In this document: piece by piece, positions 50,481-60,237 of the stretch | Position numbering within the stretch: position 1 is the stretch's first letter | How the letters are laid out: every line of letters begins with the position of its first letter | Origin: Dokdonella_A soli | Lineage (GTDB): Bacteria > Pseudomonadota > Gammaproteobacteria > Xanthomonadales > Rhodanobacteraceae | Length of the DNA stretch: 64,000 bases | Assembly: GCF_039523175.1 (NCBI RefSeq) | Contig: NZ_BAAAEU010000002.1 | Location: forward strand, 62,001 to 126,000 | Direction: 5' to 3' | Notes under the pieces: generated by a model | The model's input: the letters and a program-made list of their open reading frames with translations, nothing else | The model's database searches: none | What the model was told of the DNA's origin: nothing | Program-made: the position numbers and the translations under genes

Positions 50481-51938
50481 CGCATCCTCTCCGAAGCTCT
50501 TACCTTCGACGACGTTTCGCTCGTACCGGCTTATTCTGCTGTTCTGCCGCGCGACGTCGATCTCGGCACCCGCCTGACCCGCAACATCCGCCTGAACCTG
50601 CCCATCGTGTCCGCCGCGATGGACACGGTCACCGAGGCGCGTCTGGCGATCACGATGGCCCAATGCGGCGGCATCGGCATCATCCACAAGAACATGACGA
50701 TCGAACGCCAGGCCGCCGAAGTGCGCCTGGTCAAGAAGTTCGAATCCGGCGTGATCCGCGATCCGATCACGGTCGGGCCGCACACCTCGATCCGCGAAGT
50801 CATGCAGATCACGCGCGGCCACAACATCTCCGGCGTGCCGATCGTCGACGGCGAGCAACTGGTCGGCATCGTCACGCACCGCGACCTGCGCTTCGAGAAG
50901 AAGCCGGACGATCCGGTGCGCAACATCATGACGCGCAAGGAACGCCTGGTCACGGTCAAGGAGGGCGCGAGCGAGGAGGAAGTGCTCGCGCTGCTGCACA
51001 AGCACCGCATCGAGAAGGTGCTGGTCGTCGATGACGCGTTCCGCCTGCGCGGCCTGATCACGGTCAAGGACATCCAGAAGGCACGCGACAACCCGAACGC
51101 GTGCAAGGACGATCGCGAGCGCCTGCGCGTCGGTGCCGCGGTCGGCGTCGGCGGCGACACTGAACAGCGCGTCGCGGCATTGATCGAGGCCGGCGTCGAT
51201 GCACTGGTCGTCGACACGGCGCACGGGCATTCCGATGGCGTCATCGAGCGTGTGCGCTGGGTGCGCAGGAATTTCCCGAACGTCTCGCTGATCGCCGGCA
51301 ACATCGTCACCGGCGATGCGGCTAAAGCCCTCGCCGATGCGGGGGCGGATGCGGTCAAGGTGGGTATCGGTCCGGGCTCGATCTGCACGACACGCGTGGT
51401 CGCCGGTGTCGGCGTGCCGCAAATCTCCGCGGTCGGCATGGTTGCCGAGGCGTTGAAGGGCAGCGATGTTGCGCTGATCGCCGATGGCGGTATCCGCTAC
51501 TCCGGCGACATCGCGAAGGCACTCGTGGCCGGCGCGGACTGCGTGATGATCGGCGGCATGTTCGCCGGCACCGAGGAGGCACCCGGCGAGGTCGAGCTGT
51601 ATCAGGGGCGCTCATACAAGAGCTATCGCGGCATGGGTTCGCTCGGTGCGATGCAGAAAGGCTCGAAGGACCGCTATTTCCAGGACGACGAGAGCGACGC
51701 CGACAAGCTCGTGCCGGAAGGCATCGAAGGCCGCGTGCCGTATCGCGGACCGCTGCGCAGCATCGTGCACCAGCTCGCCGGTGGCCTGCGCGCCGCGATG
51801 GGTTATGTCGGCTGTGGCACCGTTGCCGACATGCGCACCAAGCCGCAGTTCGTGCGTATCACCTCGGCCGGCGTGCGCGAGTCGCATGTGCACGACGTGA
51901 CCATCACGAAGGAAGCGCCGAATTACCGGCTTGATTGA
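50478..51938 (+). CDS. guaB: inosine-5'-monophosphate dehydrogenase GuaB
   Basis: 486 residues. It oxidises IMP to XMP, the committed step to GMP. TFDDVSLVPAYS at the start, a CBS-domain pair (~93-205) and the catalytic Cys303 in GPGSICTTRVVAGVGVPQ. KVGIGPGS and YRGMGSLGAM are present. It is co-directional with guaA across a 155-bp REP-bearing spacer. Confidence 0.97.
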   Translation: MRILSEALTFDDVSLVPAYSAVLPRDVDLGTRLTRNIRLNLPIVSAAMDTVTEARLAITMAQCGGIGIIHKNMTIERQAAEVRLVKKFESGVIRDPITVGPHTSIREVMQITRGHNISGVPIVDGEQLVGIVTHRDLRFEKKPDDPVRNIMTRKERLVTVKEGASEEEVLALLHKHRIEKVLVVDDAFRLRGLITVKDIQKARDNPNACKDDRERLRVGAAVGVGGDTEQRVAALIEAGVDALVVDTAHGHSDGVIERVRWVRRNFPNVSLIAGNIVTGDAAKALADAGADAVKVGIGPGSICTTRVVAGVGVPQISAVGMVAEALKGSDVALIADGGIRYSGDIAKALVAGADCVMIGGMFAGTEEAPGEVELYQGRSYKSYRGMGSLGAMQKGSKDRYFQDDESDADKLVPEGIEGRVPYRGPLRSIVHQLAGGLRAAMGYVGCGTVADMRTKPQFVRITSAGVRESHVHDVTITKEAPNYRLD

Positions 51939-51975
51939 TCATCGAGGACGGCGCGAGGGCGGTTCCACCCTCGCG

Positions 51976-52063
51976 CACGGAGAGAGTTGCCGTTCGCCCC
52001 GAGCTATCGAAGGGCGAGCCATCATGCGTCGCGAGCATTCGCGCTTCGATATCCCGGCGTGAA
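51976..52063. repeat. REP-like repeat between guaB and guaA (same family as 12849)
   Basis: CCGTTCGCCCCGAGCTATCGAAGGGC (from about 51990) faces GCGCTTCGATATCCCGGCGTGAACGG (to about 52067). One + frame reads VRPELSKGE, the same signature as the serC-serA copy. It is open in frame into guaA but precedes its true start. Confidence 0.75.
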
Positions 52064-52093
52064 CGGATCTCCTTCTCAGTGCTGTTGCAGCGA

Positions 52094-53659
52094 ATGACAA
52101 ATATCCATAGCGACAAAATCCTGATCCTCGATTTCGGCGCGCAATACACGCAGCTGATCGCGCGGCGCGTACGCGAGATCGGCGTCTATTGCGAGATCTG
52201 GGCCTGGGACCACGATCCGGCCGAGATCGCCGCGTTTGGCGCGAAAGGCATCATTCTTTCCGGCGGACCGGAATCGACGACGCTGGCGGACGCACCACGC
52301 GCGCCGCAGATCGTGTTCGATGCCGGCCTGCCGATCCTCGGCATCTGCTACGGCATGCAGACGCTGGCCGCACAGCTCGGTGGCGCGACCGAGGCCGCGG
52401 ATGCGCGCGAGTTCGGGCATGCAAAGGTCGAGGTCGTCGCGCAGGACCGCCTGTTGGCAGGTCTCAGCGACCATGCACCGGCACAGGCACTCGATGTCTG
52501 GATGAGCCATGGTGACCACGTCGCCGCCGCGCCACCGGGCTTCGTCGTCACCGCGCGCACCGATCGCATTCCAGTCGCCGCGATGGCGAACGAAGCCAAG
52601 CGCTGGTACGGCGTGCAGTTCCATCCCGAGGTCACGCACACGAAGCAGGGCAGTGCGCTGCTGAAGCGCTTCGTCACCGATATCTGCGGCTGCGCGCCGT
52701 TGTGGACCCCGGCGAACATCATCGACGACCAGATCGCGCGCGTGCGCGCGCAGGTCGGCGACGACCGCGTGCTGCTCGGGCTCTCCGGCGGCGTCGATTC
52801 CTCGGTCGTCGCCGCGCTGCTACATCGCGCGATCGGCGAACGCCTGACCTGTGTGTTCGTCGATACCGGCCTGCTGCGCTGGAAGGAAGGCGACCAGGTG
52901 ATGGCGATGTTTGCCGAGCATATGGGCGTTACGGTGATCCGCGTCGACGCAGCTGACCGTTTCTACGCGGCGCTGGCTGGCATTGACGATCCCGAGGCCA
53001 AGCGCAAGATCATCGGCCGTCTGTTCGTCGAGGTGTTCGACGAGGAGGCGCACAAGCTCGAAGGCGTGAAGTGGCTCGCGCAGGGCACGATCTATCCGGA
53101 CGTGATCGAGTCGGCCGGGAGCAAGACCGGCAAGGCTCACGTGATCAAGTCGCACCACAACGTCGGCGGCCTGCCCGAGCAGATGAAGTTGAAACTCGTC
53201 GAGCCGCTGCGCGAGTTGTTCAAGGATGAGGTGCGCCGTATCGGCGTCGAACTCGGCCTGCCGCGCGCGATGGTCTACCGGCATCCGTTTCCGGGACCGG
53301 GTCTCGGTGTGCGCATCCTCGGCGAGGTCAAGCGCGAGTACGCCGAGATCCTCGCGCGCGCCGACGCGATCTTCATCGAGGAACTGCGCAAGGCAGATCT
53401 GTACGACCGCACCAGCCAGGCTTTTGCAGTGTTCCTTCCGGTCAAATCGGTCGGCGTGGTCGGCGATGCGCGCGCCTACGAATGGGTTATCGCGCTGCGT
53501 GCGGTCGAGACGATCGATTTCATGACCGCGCACTGGGCGCATCTGCCGTATGACTTCCTTGGTGCAGTTTCCAACAGAATAATCAATGAGATATCCAATA
53601 TATCTCGTGTCGTTTATGACATTAGCGGCAAGCCGCCGGCGACGATCGAGTGGGAATGA
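52094..53659 (+). CDS. guaA: GMP synthase (glutamine-hydrolysing) GuaA
   Basis: 521 residues. An N-terminal class I amidotransferase domain has the nucleophile Cys85 in GICYGMQT and His in QFHPEVTHT. The ATP pyrophosphatase domain has LSGGVDSS (~230), and the C-terminal dimerisation region has RHPFPGPGLGVRILG. The start MTNIHSDKILILDFGAQYTQ is the standard terminus; 53 in-frame codons upstream come from the REP element. Confidence 0.97.
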   Translation: MTNIHSDKILILDFGAQYTQLIARRVREIGVYCEIWAWDHDPAEIAAFGAKGIILSGGPESTTLADAPRAPQIVFDAGLPILGICYGMQTLAAQLGGATEAADAREFGHAKVEVVAQDRLLAGLSDHAPAQALDVWMSHGDHVAAAPPGFVVTARTDRIPVAAMANEAKRWYGVQFHPEVTHTKQGSALLKRFVTDICGCAPLWTPANIIDDQIARVRAQVGDDRVLLGLSGGVDSSVVAALLHRAIGERLTCVFVDTGLLRWKEGDQVMAMFAEHMGVTVIRVDAADRFYAALAGIDDPEAKRKIIGRLFVEVFDEEAHKLEGVKWLAQGTIYPDVIESAGSKTGKAHVIKSHHNVGGLPEQMKLKLVEPLRELFKDEVRRIGVELGLPRAMVYRHPFPGPGLGVRILGEVKREYAEILARADAIFIEELRKADLYDRTSQAFAVFLPVKSVGVVGDARAYEWVIALRAVETIDFMTAHWAHLPYDFLGAVSNRIINEISNISRVVYDISGKPPATIEWE

Positions 53660-53788
53660 GGGACTCAGCCGTCGATCTCAGCGATGGTTCGTATCAGCGG
53701 GAATAGGAAGGAAGGCGTGAGTTCTCGTAGGTATGAGGGCTCGAGAGATTTCATGCCTACGTTCGCGCGTTGCATCGAGGTCGGCAGG

Positions 53789-54754
53789 ATGATGGGCAAC
53801 CCGAGCATTCTGATCTGCGCAATCCGCTCCAGCGTCTTTGGCCTGGGCCTGGTGTTCGGCTTGCCAGCCTGCGCCGCCGACCAACCGACGCCTGTCCCGG
53901 ACCCGGTCAACTCCGCCTCTTCGCGGGCGATACCCTTCGACTACGCCTCCCAGCACGCGCCGTTGATCGTCGTCCAGGCGAGAATTGGAGAGAAGCTGGA
54001 AAAAGCGGACGTCGTCATCGATACGGGCGCGGCACCGCCGTTCTCCGTGTTCCTCAGTGACGCGGCCGCGAAGCGCCTGGCATTGACCCGTTCCCGTGAA
54101 ATCACGCCAACGGACAGCATCTCGGTCGGACCGCAGCAGCAAAGCTACAGTACCGCAACCTTGCCCCGTTTCGAGTTGGGTCCTGTTGTCCTGGGCCCCA
54201 CGGAAATCGCCGTCACATCGATGATCGATCGGATGAGCGTGGGCGTGGGACGGCGTGTGGATGCGATCGTGGGCTATCACTTTCTTCGCGACCGCACGTT
54301 TTCGATCGACTACGAAAGCCGCTGCATCGACTTGGCGGCGAAGCCGGGTCCCGACGCGGGTGCAACCAATTTCCTCCTGGCTGCCAAGAAGCCGATTCTT
54401 CTGGTGAAGGCAACGGTGAACGGCACGGGGCCCTATACGATGGAGATCGACACCGGAGCCACGGGCACCGTTTTGTCGCCCTCCGCTGCGGCGCGTGCGC
54501 ACGTGGCGACGGAAGGCCAAGGCGTGCAGGGTGGCGCGGGCGGATCGGTGCAAGTGGGGGTGGGCAAGGCCGTGTTCGGCTTTGGCGGCGTCAACCGCGC
54601 TCTCGAACGTATCGCGATTTCGGATTCCATGACCACGATCAGCGCCGGCGCGGGTACGCCGATCGATGGAATTCTCGGAACGGATTTCTTTCAGGGCACG
54701 CGGCTGACGATCGACTATTCGAGTCATAGGCTGTGGCTTGGCTCCGGTAAATAG
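53789..54754 (+). CDS. exported retropepsin-like aspartic protease with two DTG lobes
   Basis: 321 residues from an ATG with GAGG eight bases upstream. An N-terminal signal (SSVFGLGLVFGLPACAAD) is present; LPAC could be a weak lipobox. The first lobe has VVIDTGA (Asp78) and later DAIVGYHFL. The second has MEIDTGA (Asp221) and DGILGTDFF. Each lobe thus carries the catalytic D-T-G and the later hydrophobic-hydrophobic-Gly of clan AA proteases, so one chain could form the whole active site. Retropepsin-like proteins of bacteria are mostly of unknown role. The gene starts 129 bp after guaA and ends 3 bp before tadA. Confidence 0.82.
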   Translation: MMGNPSILICAIRSSVFGLGLVFGLPACAADQPTPVPDPVNSASSRAIPFDYASQHAPLIVVQARIGEKLEKADVVIDTGAAPPFSVFLSDAAAKRLALTRSREITPTDSISVGPQQQSYSTATLPRFELGPVVLGPTEIAVTSMIDRMSVGVGRRVDAIVGYHFLRDRTFSIDYESRCIDLAAKPGPDAGATNFLLAAKKPILLVKATVNGTGPYTMEIDTGATGTVLSPSAAARAHVATEGQGVQGGAGGSVQVGVGKAVFGFGGVNRALERIAISDSMTTISAGAGTPIDGILGTDFFQGTRLTIDYSSHRLWLGSGK

Positions 54755-54757
54755 GCG

Positions 54758-55258
54758 ATGCACGCGAACGATAGCGATTCGACCTCATCGGTCACGCCAG
54801 ACGCCGAAGCCGTCGATTGCAGCTGGATGCAGCGCGCGCTGGAACTTGCGCGGCACGCCGAGGCCAGCGATGGCGAGGTTCCAGTTGGCGCGGTGCTCGT
54901 GTTGAACGGCGAAGTCGTCGGTGAAGGCTGGAACCGCAACATCACGCTGGACGATCCCACGGCACACGCCGAGATCCAGGCGTTGCGGGATGCCGGGCGC
55001 AGGCTCGGCAACTACCGCTTCCCTGGCACTACCTTATATGTGACGCTCGAACCGTGCGTGATGTGCGCGGGTGCGATCGTGCATGCGCGGGTCGCGCGAG
55101 TGGTCTACGGCGCCCGCGATCCCAAGACGGGTGCAGCCGGCAGCGCATTCGACGTACTGCAGCACGAACGACACAACCATCGTCTCGAAGTCCGCGGCGG
55201 CGTGCTCGCTGTCGAGGCGGGCGAGTTGCTGACCGGATTCTTCCGCAGCCGCCGCTGA
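54758..55258 (+). CDS. tadA: tRNA adenosine(34) deaminase TadA
   Basis: 166 residues. Zinc-deaminase motif HAEIQ (His70, Glu72) and PCVMC (Cys100, Cys103). It converts A34 to inosine in tRNA-Arg(ACG). ARVVYGARDPKTGAAGS is the typical substrate loop. The N-terminal ~20 residues are an unconserved acidic extension. Confidence 0.96.
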   Translation: MHANDSDSTSSVTPDAEAVDCSWMQRALELARHAEASDGEVPVGAVLVLNGEVVGEGWNRNITLDDPTAHAEIQALRDAGRRLGNYRFPGTTLYVTLEPCVMCAGAIVHARVARVVYGARDPKTGAAGSAFDVLQHERHNHRLEVRGGVLAVEAGELLTGFFRSRR

Positions 55259-55572
55259 GCGCAGCGGTGGCGCTGGCCGCGTCGTTGCTGCGTTACATGG
55301 TTAGCGTGTGAATGACCCGTGTCGGATGGATCGGCGTGGCCGCTGAATCCGGGAAACATGGCCGGGTCGCGAGGCCTGTCTGCTCGTCAGCGGCTGCGCG
55401 TCACGGGCATCGCGTTCGCAAGAGCTGTTCATACGTCTTCGGACGATTGTTGCCTGCTCTGCGTGGCGTCCGTATAGTCGCTCGCCAATGGGGTGTGGGG
55501 ATACATCGCAGGCAAGTTTCTTGCCGCCACGATGGCGAGAGCTGGGGCAACGAGTTTCGGGGAGTTCGCTTC
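55259..55572 (+). other. 314-bp non-coding stretch with promoter
   Basis: Between tadA and the secreted-protein gene. No gene is supported. It holds the promoter at 55450-55478 and, before it, no clear terminator for tadA. Confidence 0.6.
55450..55478 (+). promoter_or_regulatory. sigma70-type promoter of the secreted Ig-like protein gene
   Basis: TTGCCT (55450-55455), a 17-bp spacer and TATAGT (55473-55478). Transcription would start near 55485, about 88 bp before the ATG at 55573. Confidence 0.6.
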
Positions 55573-58305
55573 ATGCTCCACATGTTCGCTGGGCTCGGCA
55601 CGCGCGTGTCGGCCAAGGGGTTCGCTGTATTTGCGCTCGCGCTGACCGCGTTACCAAGTGCTTCCGCGTTCGCGCAGGAGCATGGAACGGTAACCGTCAC
55701 TCCTGACGAACACCACGACACGCTGCCGTCGTTGCGCGACACCCCGCCGGCGCCGCACGGTGGCAGACGTGTGCATTTCGAAGGTGAGCTGCCGCCTTTG
55801 CCGGGTCCACGGAATCTGCCCGATGGCGCGATTCAGCGAACGATGTCGCCGACGGTGGCGACGCCTGCGCCGATCAGCACGGTGGATGGCATCGGCAATA
55901 ATTTCACGGGCCCGAACGGTACGTTTGTCGTGAATAGCTCCCCGCCTGATACGGTTGGAGCCGTTGGCCCGAACCACTACGTGCAGGTCGTCAATGCTGA
56001 TTTCGCGGTCTTCAGCAAAGCCACCAAGGCGGTAGTGTTCGGTCCGGTTGCGACCAACACGTTGTGGCACGGCTTTGGCGGTCTTTGCGAGACGGACGAT
56101 GATGGCGATGGCATCGTGGTCTACGACAAAGCCGCCGATCGATGGGTGCTTTCGCAATTCGCGGTCACCGGCGCCGACGGCGCGAACACTCCGTTTCTCG
56201 AGTGCGTGGCGGTTTCGCAGACCGGCGATCCGACCGGAGCCTGGAATCGCTACGCGTTTGGGTACACGGGTTTCAATGATTACCCGAAAATGGGCGTCTG
56301 GCCGGACGGCTATTACACGACCTTCAACATGTTCAACAGCGCCGGCACCACTTACCTCGGTGCGAAACTGTGCGTGTACGATCGCGCCAGGATGCTCGCC
56401 GGCCAAGCCGCGACGCAACAGTGCTTCCAGACCGGCTCTACCGACGGGGGCGTGCTCCCGTCAGACATGGATGGTGCGAACCCGCCACCGGCGGGGTCGC
56501 CGAACTATATGGTGGAGCTCGGAAGCACCAACGGGTCGCTGAAGCTGTTCAAGTTCCACGTGGATTGGGCGAACACGGCGAATACCACCTTGAGCGCCGG
56601 TACTTCGATACCGGTCGCGTCCTTCGCGCAAGCTTGTGGCGGCGGCACTTGCATTCCGCAATCTGGAACGAGCCAGCAGCTCGATTCGCTGGCCGACCGT
56701 CTGATGTTCCGTCTGGCCTACCGCAACTTCGGCACGAATGAGTCGTTGGTCGTGAGTCATTCGGTGACGGCGGGCGCCGGCGTGGGGGCGCGCTGGTACG
56801 AAATGCGGAATCCCGGGGCTGCATCGCCCAGCGTTTTCCAGCAATCGACCTTCGCTCCTGACGGCAACTTTCGCTGGATGCCCTCGGTGGCGATGGATCG
56901 GCAAGGCAACATGATGCTCGGCTACAGTGTCTCCGGTAGTTCGCTGTACCCATCGATCCGCTACACCGGGCGCCTGGCCGGTGATCCACTGAGCACGATG
57001 CAGACCGAGGCCTCGATGATCGTGGGCACTGGATCGCAGAGCGGCGTCCAAGGCCTGACTCGTTGGGGCGACTACAGCGCGATGACTGTCGATCCGACCG
57101 ACGATTGCACGTTCTGGTACACCAACGAGTATCTGAAGGCGACGGGAGAATTCAACTGGAGCACGCGTATAGGCTCGTTCAAGTTTCCGAGTTGCGGTTA
57201 CACGATCGGCGGCAGCGTGAGCGGTCAGACGAGCGGGTTCACGCTGGCAGTGACGGCGGCCAGCCAGACGGTGAGCGTGGCGTCGGGTGCGACGAACTAT
57301 GTGTTCCCGGCTGGGGAGCCGACGGGGACGAGCTACACGGTGAGCGTGCAGACGCAGCCGACGGGCCAGACGTGCACCGTGGCCAACCCCTCGGGCACGA
57401 TCAGCGCGAGCAACGTGACGAACGCGAACGTGACGTGCAAGACCAACCAGACGATCACGTTTCCGAATCCTGGGCCAGTGACGTACAGCGCGGGCGGTAC
57501 ATTCGCGTTGAATGCGACGGCGTCCTCCGGTTTGGCGGCAACGTACACCTCGACGACGACGAGCGTGTGCACGGTGTCCGGTCCGACGGCGACAATCGTC
57601 GGTGCAGGCACCTGCGCGATCAACGCGGACCAGGCAGGCAATGCGACTCATAACCCGGCGCCGACGGTCACCGACAACATCACGATCAACAAAGCCAGTC
57701 AGACGATCACATACACCTCCACGCCTCCGGGCAGCGCGAAGGTGGGTGGCGCGACGTACAACGTGACCGCAACCGGTGGTGCCTCGGGCAATCCGGTAAC
57801 GTTCACGATCGATGCGACAGCGAGCTCGGTGTGCACGATCTCGGGCAGCGCCGTGTCGTTCACCGGCGCGGGCACGTGCGTGATCGACGCGAACCAGGCA
57901 GGCAATGCGAACTACAACGCGGCGCCGCAGAACCCGCAGTCGTTCGCGGTCGGGCCAGGCACACCAACGCTGGTGTTCACGGTCCAGCCGACCGACGCGA
58001 ATCAAGGCAACGCGCTGGGTACGATTCAGGTCACTGAAAAGGATCCGCTTGGCCACGTGATCTCCGCCAGCGGTACCGTCGATTTCACGATCACGGCCTG
58101 TGGCGGTACGGTCGATCTCGGCAGTGTGATGATGACCGCTGGCGTGGCCACGCTGACGAGTACTCAGCGCTTCTATACATTGGCGGCGGCGCCTGGCTTG
58201 ACGATCTCCGCGAGTAACGGAACGTTGAACGCGACGAGCAACGGGTTCCGCATCGTCGCTGCCGATATGCTGTTCAGCGACGGCTTCGAGAGTTGCCGGC
58301 TGTAA
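55573..58305 (+). CDS. large secreted protein with Ig-like repeats and C-terminal DGFE motif
   Basis: 910 residues from an ATG with GGGGAG upstream. A Sec signal (GFAVFALALTALPSASAFAQ) ends near residue 36. A ~530-residue domain follows (SPPDTVGAVGPNHYVQVVNADFAVF, GDGIVVYDKAADRW, PKMGVWPDGYYTTFNMF, LTRWGDYSAMTVDP), probably a propeller-like beta domain of unknown function. After ~535 come Gly/Thr-rich modules, two of them clearly related Ig-like repeats containing SVCT(V/I)SG and GAGTC.I.A.QAGN. The chain ends LFSDGFESCRL. The same LFxDGF ending occurs in the protein at 61403. Acts outside the cytoplasm; target unknown. Confidence 0.8.
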   Translation: MLHMFAGLGTRVSAKGFAVFALALTALPSASAFAQEHGTVTVTPDEHHDTLPSLRDTPPAPHGGRRVHFEGELPPLPGPRNLPDGAIQRTMSPTVATPAPISTVDGIGNNFTGPNGTFVVNSSPPDTVGAVGPNHYVQVVNADFAVFSKATKAVVFGPVATNTLWHGFGGLCETDDDGDGIVVYDKAADRWVLSQFAVTGADGANTPFLECVAVSQTGDPTGAWNRYAFGYTGFNDYPKMGVWPDGYYTTFNMFNSAGTTYLGAKLCVYDRARMLAGQAATQQCFQTGSTDGGVLPSDMDGANPPPAGSPNYMVELGSTNGSLKLFKFHVDWANTANTTLSAGTSIPVASFAQACGGGTCIPQSGTSQQLDSLADRLMFRLAYRNFGTNESLVVSHSVTAGAGVGARWYEMRNPGAASPSVFQQSTFAPDGNFRWMPSVAMDRQGNMMLGYSVSGSSLYPSIRYTGRLAGDPLSTMQTEASMIVGTGSQSGVQGLTRWGDYSAMTVDPTDDCTFWYTNEYLKATGEFNWSTRIGSFKFPSCGYTIGGSVSGQTSGFTLAVTAASQTVSVASGATNYVFPAGEPTGTSYTVSVQTQPTGQTCTVANPSGTISASNVTNANVTCKTNQTITFPNPGPVTYSAGGTFALNATASSGLAATYTSTTTSVCTVSGPTATIVGAGTCAINADQAGNATHNPAPTVTDNITINKASQTITYTSTPPGSAKVGGATYNVTATGGASGNPVTFTIDATASSVCTISGSAVSFTGAGTCVIDANQAGNANYNAAPQNPQSFAVGPGTPTLVFTVQPTDANQGNALGTIQVTEKDPLGHVISASGTVDFTITACGGTVDLGSVMMTAGVATLTSTQRFYTLAAAPGLTISASNGTLNATSNGFRIVAADMLFSDGFESCRL

Positions 58306-58614
58306 CGTAGATTAAGAGGCGCCGTCTGTGTGACGGCGGCGCCTGCTTGGTGGTTGCCCTCGCTTTCATCCTTCGTCATCGAGCACACGGCGGTACTTGC
58401 ACGAACACCTGGCAATGAGGCTGTTAAGGCCCATCTCACGTCATTGCGCTGATGCATGCCAGGTGATGAGTACCAACGATTTGATGCGAGCGATCCGGCA
58501 CAGTGATCAAGTCAGTCGGAACCTTGATCGCGCCTCCCGGCACGCGCGTACGTGGAACCGGAGCGTTCAAACCATCGAACGGCTGCGCCGATTCTGCCGA
58601 ACTCCGAGAATCGA
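58306..58614. other. 309-bp non-coding stretch between convergent genes
   Basis: A GC-rich hairpin, AGGCGCCGTC (58317-58326) facing GACGGCGGCGCCT, lies 11 bp after the secreted-protein stop. It has no T-tract. The rest shows lower GC and no supported gene. Confidence 0.5.
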
Positions 58615-60237
58615 CTATCGAGTGGAGGGTGTTGTTCTCCGTTCGGCGCTGCGTCGAATCGCGCGGACCTGGTACAGGTGCGAGTCCGCGCGCCGAATCG
58701 TAGTGTCGAAGGATTCATTGTCTTGTCTCACAGCCCAGCCGATGGAGAAATCCGAGGGCACCTCCCCGGGTCCGAGAGTCTGTAGCCGGTCCGCCAACGC
58801 GACCGTCGTCGCTTCATCGGCGCCGTCGAGCAATACGAGGAATTCGTCGCCTCCCATGCGCACGACGGCGTCCTCCTCGCGGGCGTGGCGTGCGAGAAAG
58901 CGACCCGTGCCGACCAGGACTTCGTCACCACGTGCGTGACCATAGGTGTCGTTGATCGCCTTGAAATGATCGAGATCAATGAGGACGCAGCCCCAGCTGG
59001 CCACGCCGTTGTTGTCAGCAAGGTATTCATCCAGGTAGCGCCGGTTGTAGCAACCTGTCAGGGAGTCACGGAGGCTGATGTCTCTCAGCCTGCGTTCGTA
59101 TTCGCGTCGCGCGGTGATGTCCTGCGCGTGAGCCAGCACGTACGCGTTGTGCTCGGCGTCCGCGCAGAGCACGTTTCGGTACTCCCATATCAGACGATCA
59201 CCTTGCTGGGTGACCAGCGAGAAATGACCGGAGTCGGCTCCTTGATCTGTGATGCGGCGAAGGTACTCCACGAACCGCGCATGTTTGCGCGGGGGGATGA
59301 ACTCCGTGAAATCGCGCCCAAGCACTTGTCCGATGGGATAACCCAACGCTTCCGCAAAGGCACGGTTGCCCGACAGCACGACACCCTCGAGATCGTGCGT
59401 CCATAGCAATCCGAGACTGTTTTCGAACAAGCCGCGGAACCGCTGCTCGCTTGCTTGCAGCGCAGCGATCGCGCGCTGGCGCAGGCTGGTGTCACGAATC
59501 ACGACGATCCAGGCGGGACGCCCGCGAAAGGCCAGCGGCTCGGCATTGATCTCGACGGGGAAGACCGTGCCGTCTTTCTTCCGGTGGTGCCACGATCCAC
59601 TGGAGCGGTCATGTGGACCCAGTGCGGCGAGGGTCTCGCGAAGTCGCGGCAATTCATCGCTGGGGCGGATGTCGAACAGCGAAAGCGCGAGAAATTCCGT
59701 CCGCGTGTAGCCGTACATCGCCACGACCGCGTCGTTGGCTGCCAGGAACCGGAGCGTTTCCCTGTCGACGACGTAGATCGGGTTCGGGTTGTTGTCGAAG
59801 AGCGCGCGCAGTTCGGTGGCTTGCTCGCGCAACTCGCCATCCAGATGTTGGCGCGCGAGCGCGTAGTGCACCGAACGCGCCAGGGCAGTAGGCGTCACAT
59901 GGGTCTTGGTGAGTTTGTCCTGGGCACCTGCGGCCAGGGTAGCCAGCCCCGTCTCGGGACTCTCGTCACTCGTCAGCACGATGATGGGAACGTGCGGGTA
60001 TCGCGCGTGAAGGCGTTCGACGGCTTCGATGCCGCTGGCATCGGGCAGATCCAGGTCGGTCACGATGACATCAAAGGTCTGCCGGCTCAGGGAGGCAAGC
60101 GCTTCCGCCAGCGACGCTACATGCTCGATACGGTGCTCACCCAGCGCCGGACTTGCCCATTCTTGCCGGAACAGCAGAACGTCAGCGGGCTCGTCTTCGA
60201 TCAGAAGCAACTGAAGCGGTCGAGAGGCGTTCGTCAT
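58615..60237 (-). CDS. REC-PAS-PAS-GGDEF diguanylate cyclase
   Basis: 540 residues. A receiver domain (8-125) has IEDEPAD and phospho-acceptor Asp61 in VTDLDLPD. Two PAS domains follow (about 140-262 and 268-380), the first with NPNPIYVVDRETLRFLAAN. The GGDEF domain (about 385-530) has RDSLTGCYNRRYLDEYL, LIDLDHFKAINDTYGHARGDEVL and an intact MGGDEF, so it should make cyclic-di-GMP in response to phosphorylation and a PAS signal. No transmembrane segment and no EAL domain. No kinase gene is adjacent, so its partner is elsewhere. Confidence 0.94.
   Translation of the reverse strand: MTNASRPLQLLLIEDEPADVLLFRQEWASPALGEHRIEHVASLAEALASLSRQTFDVIVTDLDLPDASGIEAVERLHARYPHVPIIVLTSDESPETGLATLAAGAQDKLTKTHVTPTALARSVHYALARQHLDGELREQATELRALFDNNPNPIYVVDRETLRFLAANDAVVAMYGYTRTEFLALSLFDIRPSDELPRLRETLAALGPHDRSSGSWHHRKKDGTVFPVEINAEPLAFRGRPAWIVVIRDTSLRQRAIAALQASEQRFRGLFENSLGLLWTHDLEGVVLSGNRAFAEALGYPIGQVLGRDFTEFIPPRKHARFVEYLRRITDQGADSGHFSLVTQQGDRLIWEYRNVLCADAEHNAYVLAHAQDITARREYERRLRDISLRDSLTGCYNRRYLDEYLADNNGVASWGCVLIDLDHFKAINDTYGHARGDEVLVGTGRFLARHAREEDAVVRMGGDEFLVLLDGADEATTVALADRLQTLGPGEVPSDFSIGWAVRQDNESFDTTIRRADSHLYQVRAIRRSAERRTTPSTR

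Noticed and set aside
51935..52093. 53 in-frame codons upstream of guaA
   Set aside because: They come from the REP element (RPELSKGE signature); GuaA starts normally at 52094.
58397..58939. 180-codon + strand frame
   Set aside because: Its second half is antisense to the GGDEF domain and the first half lacks any recognisable feature.
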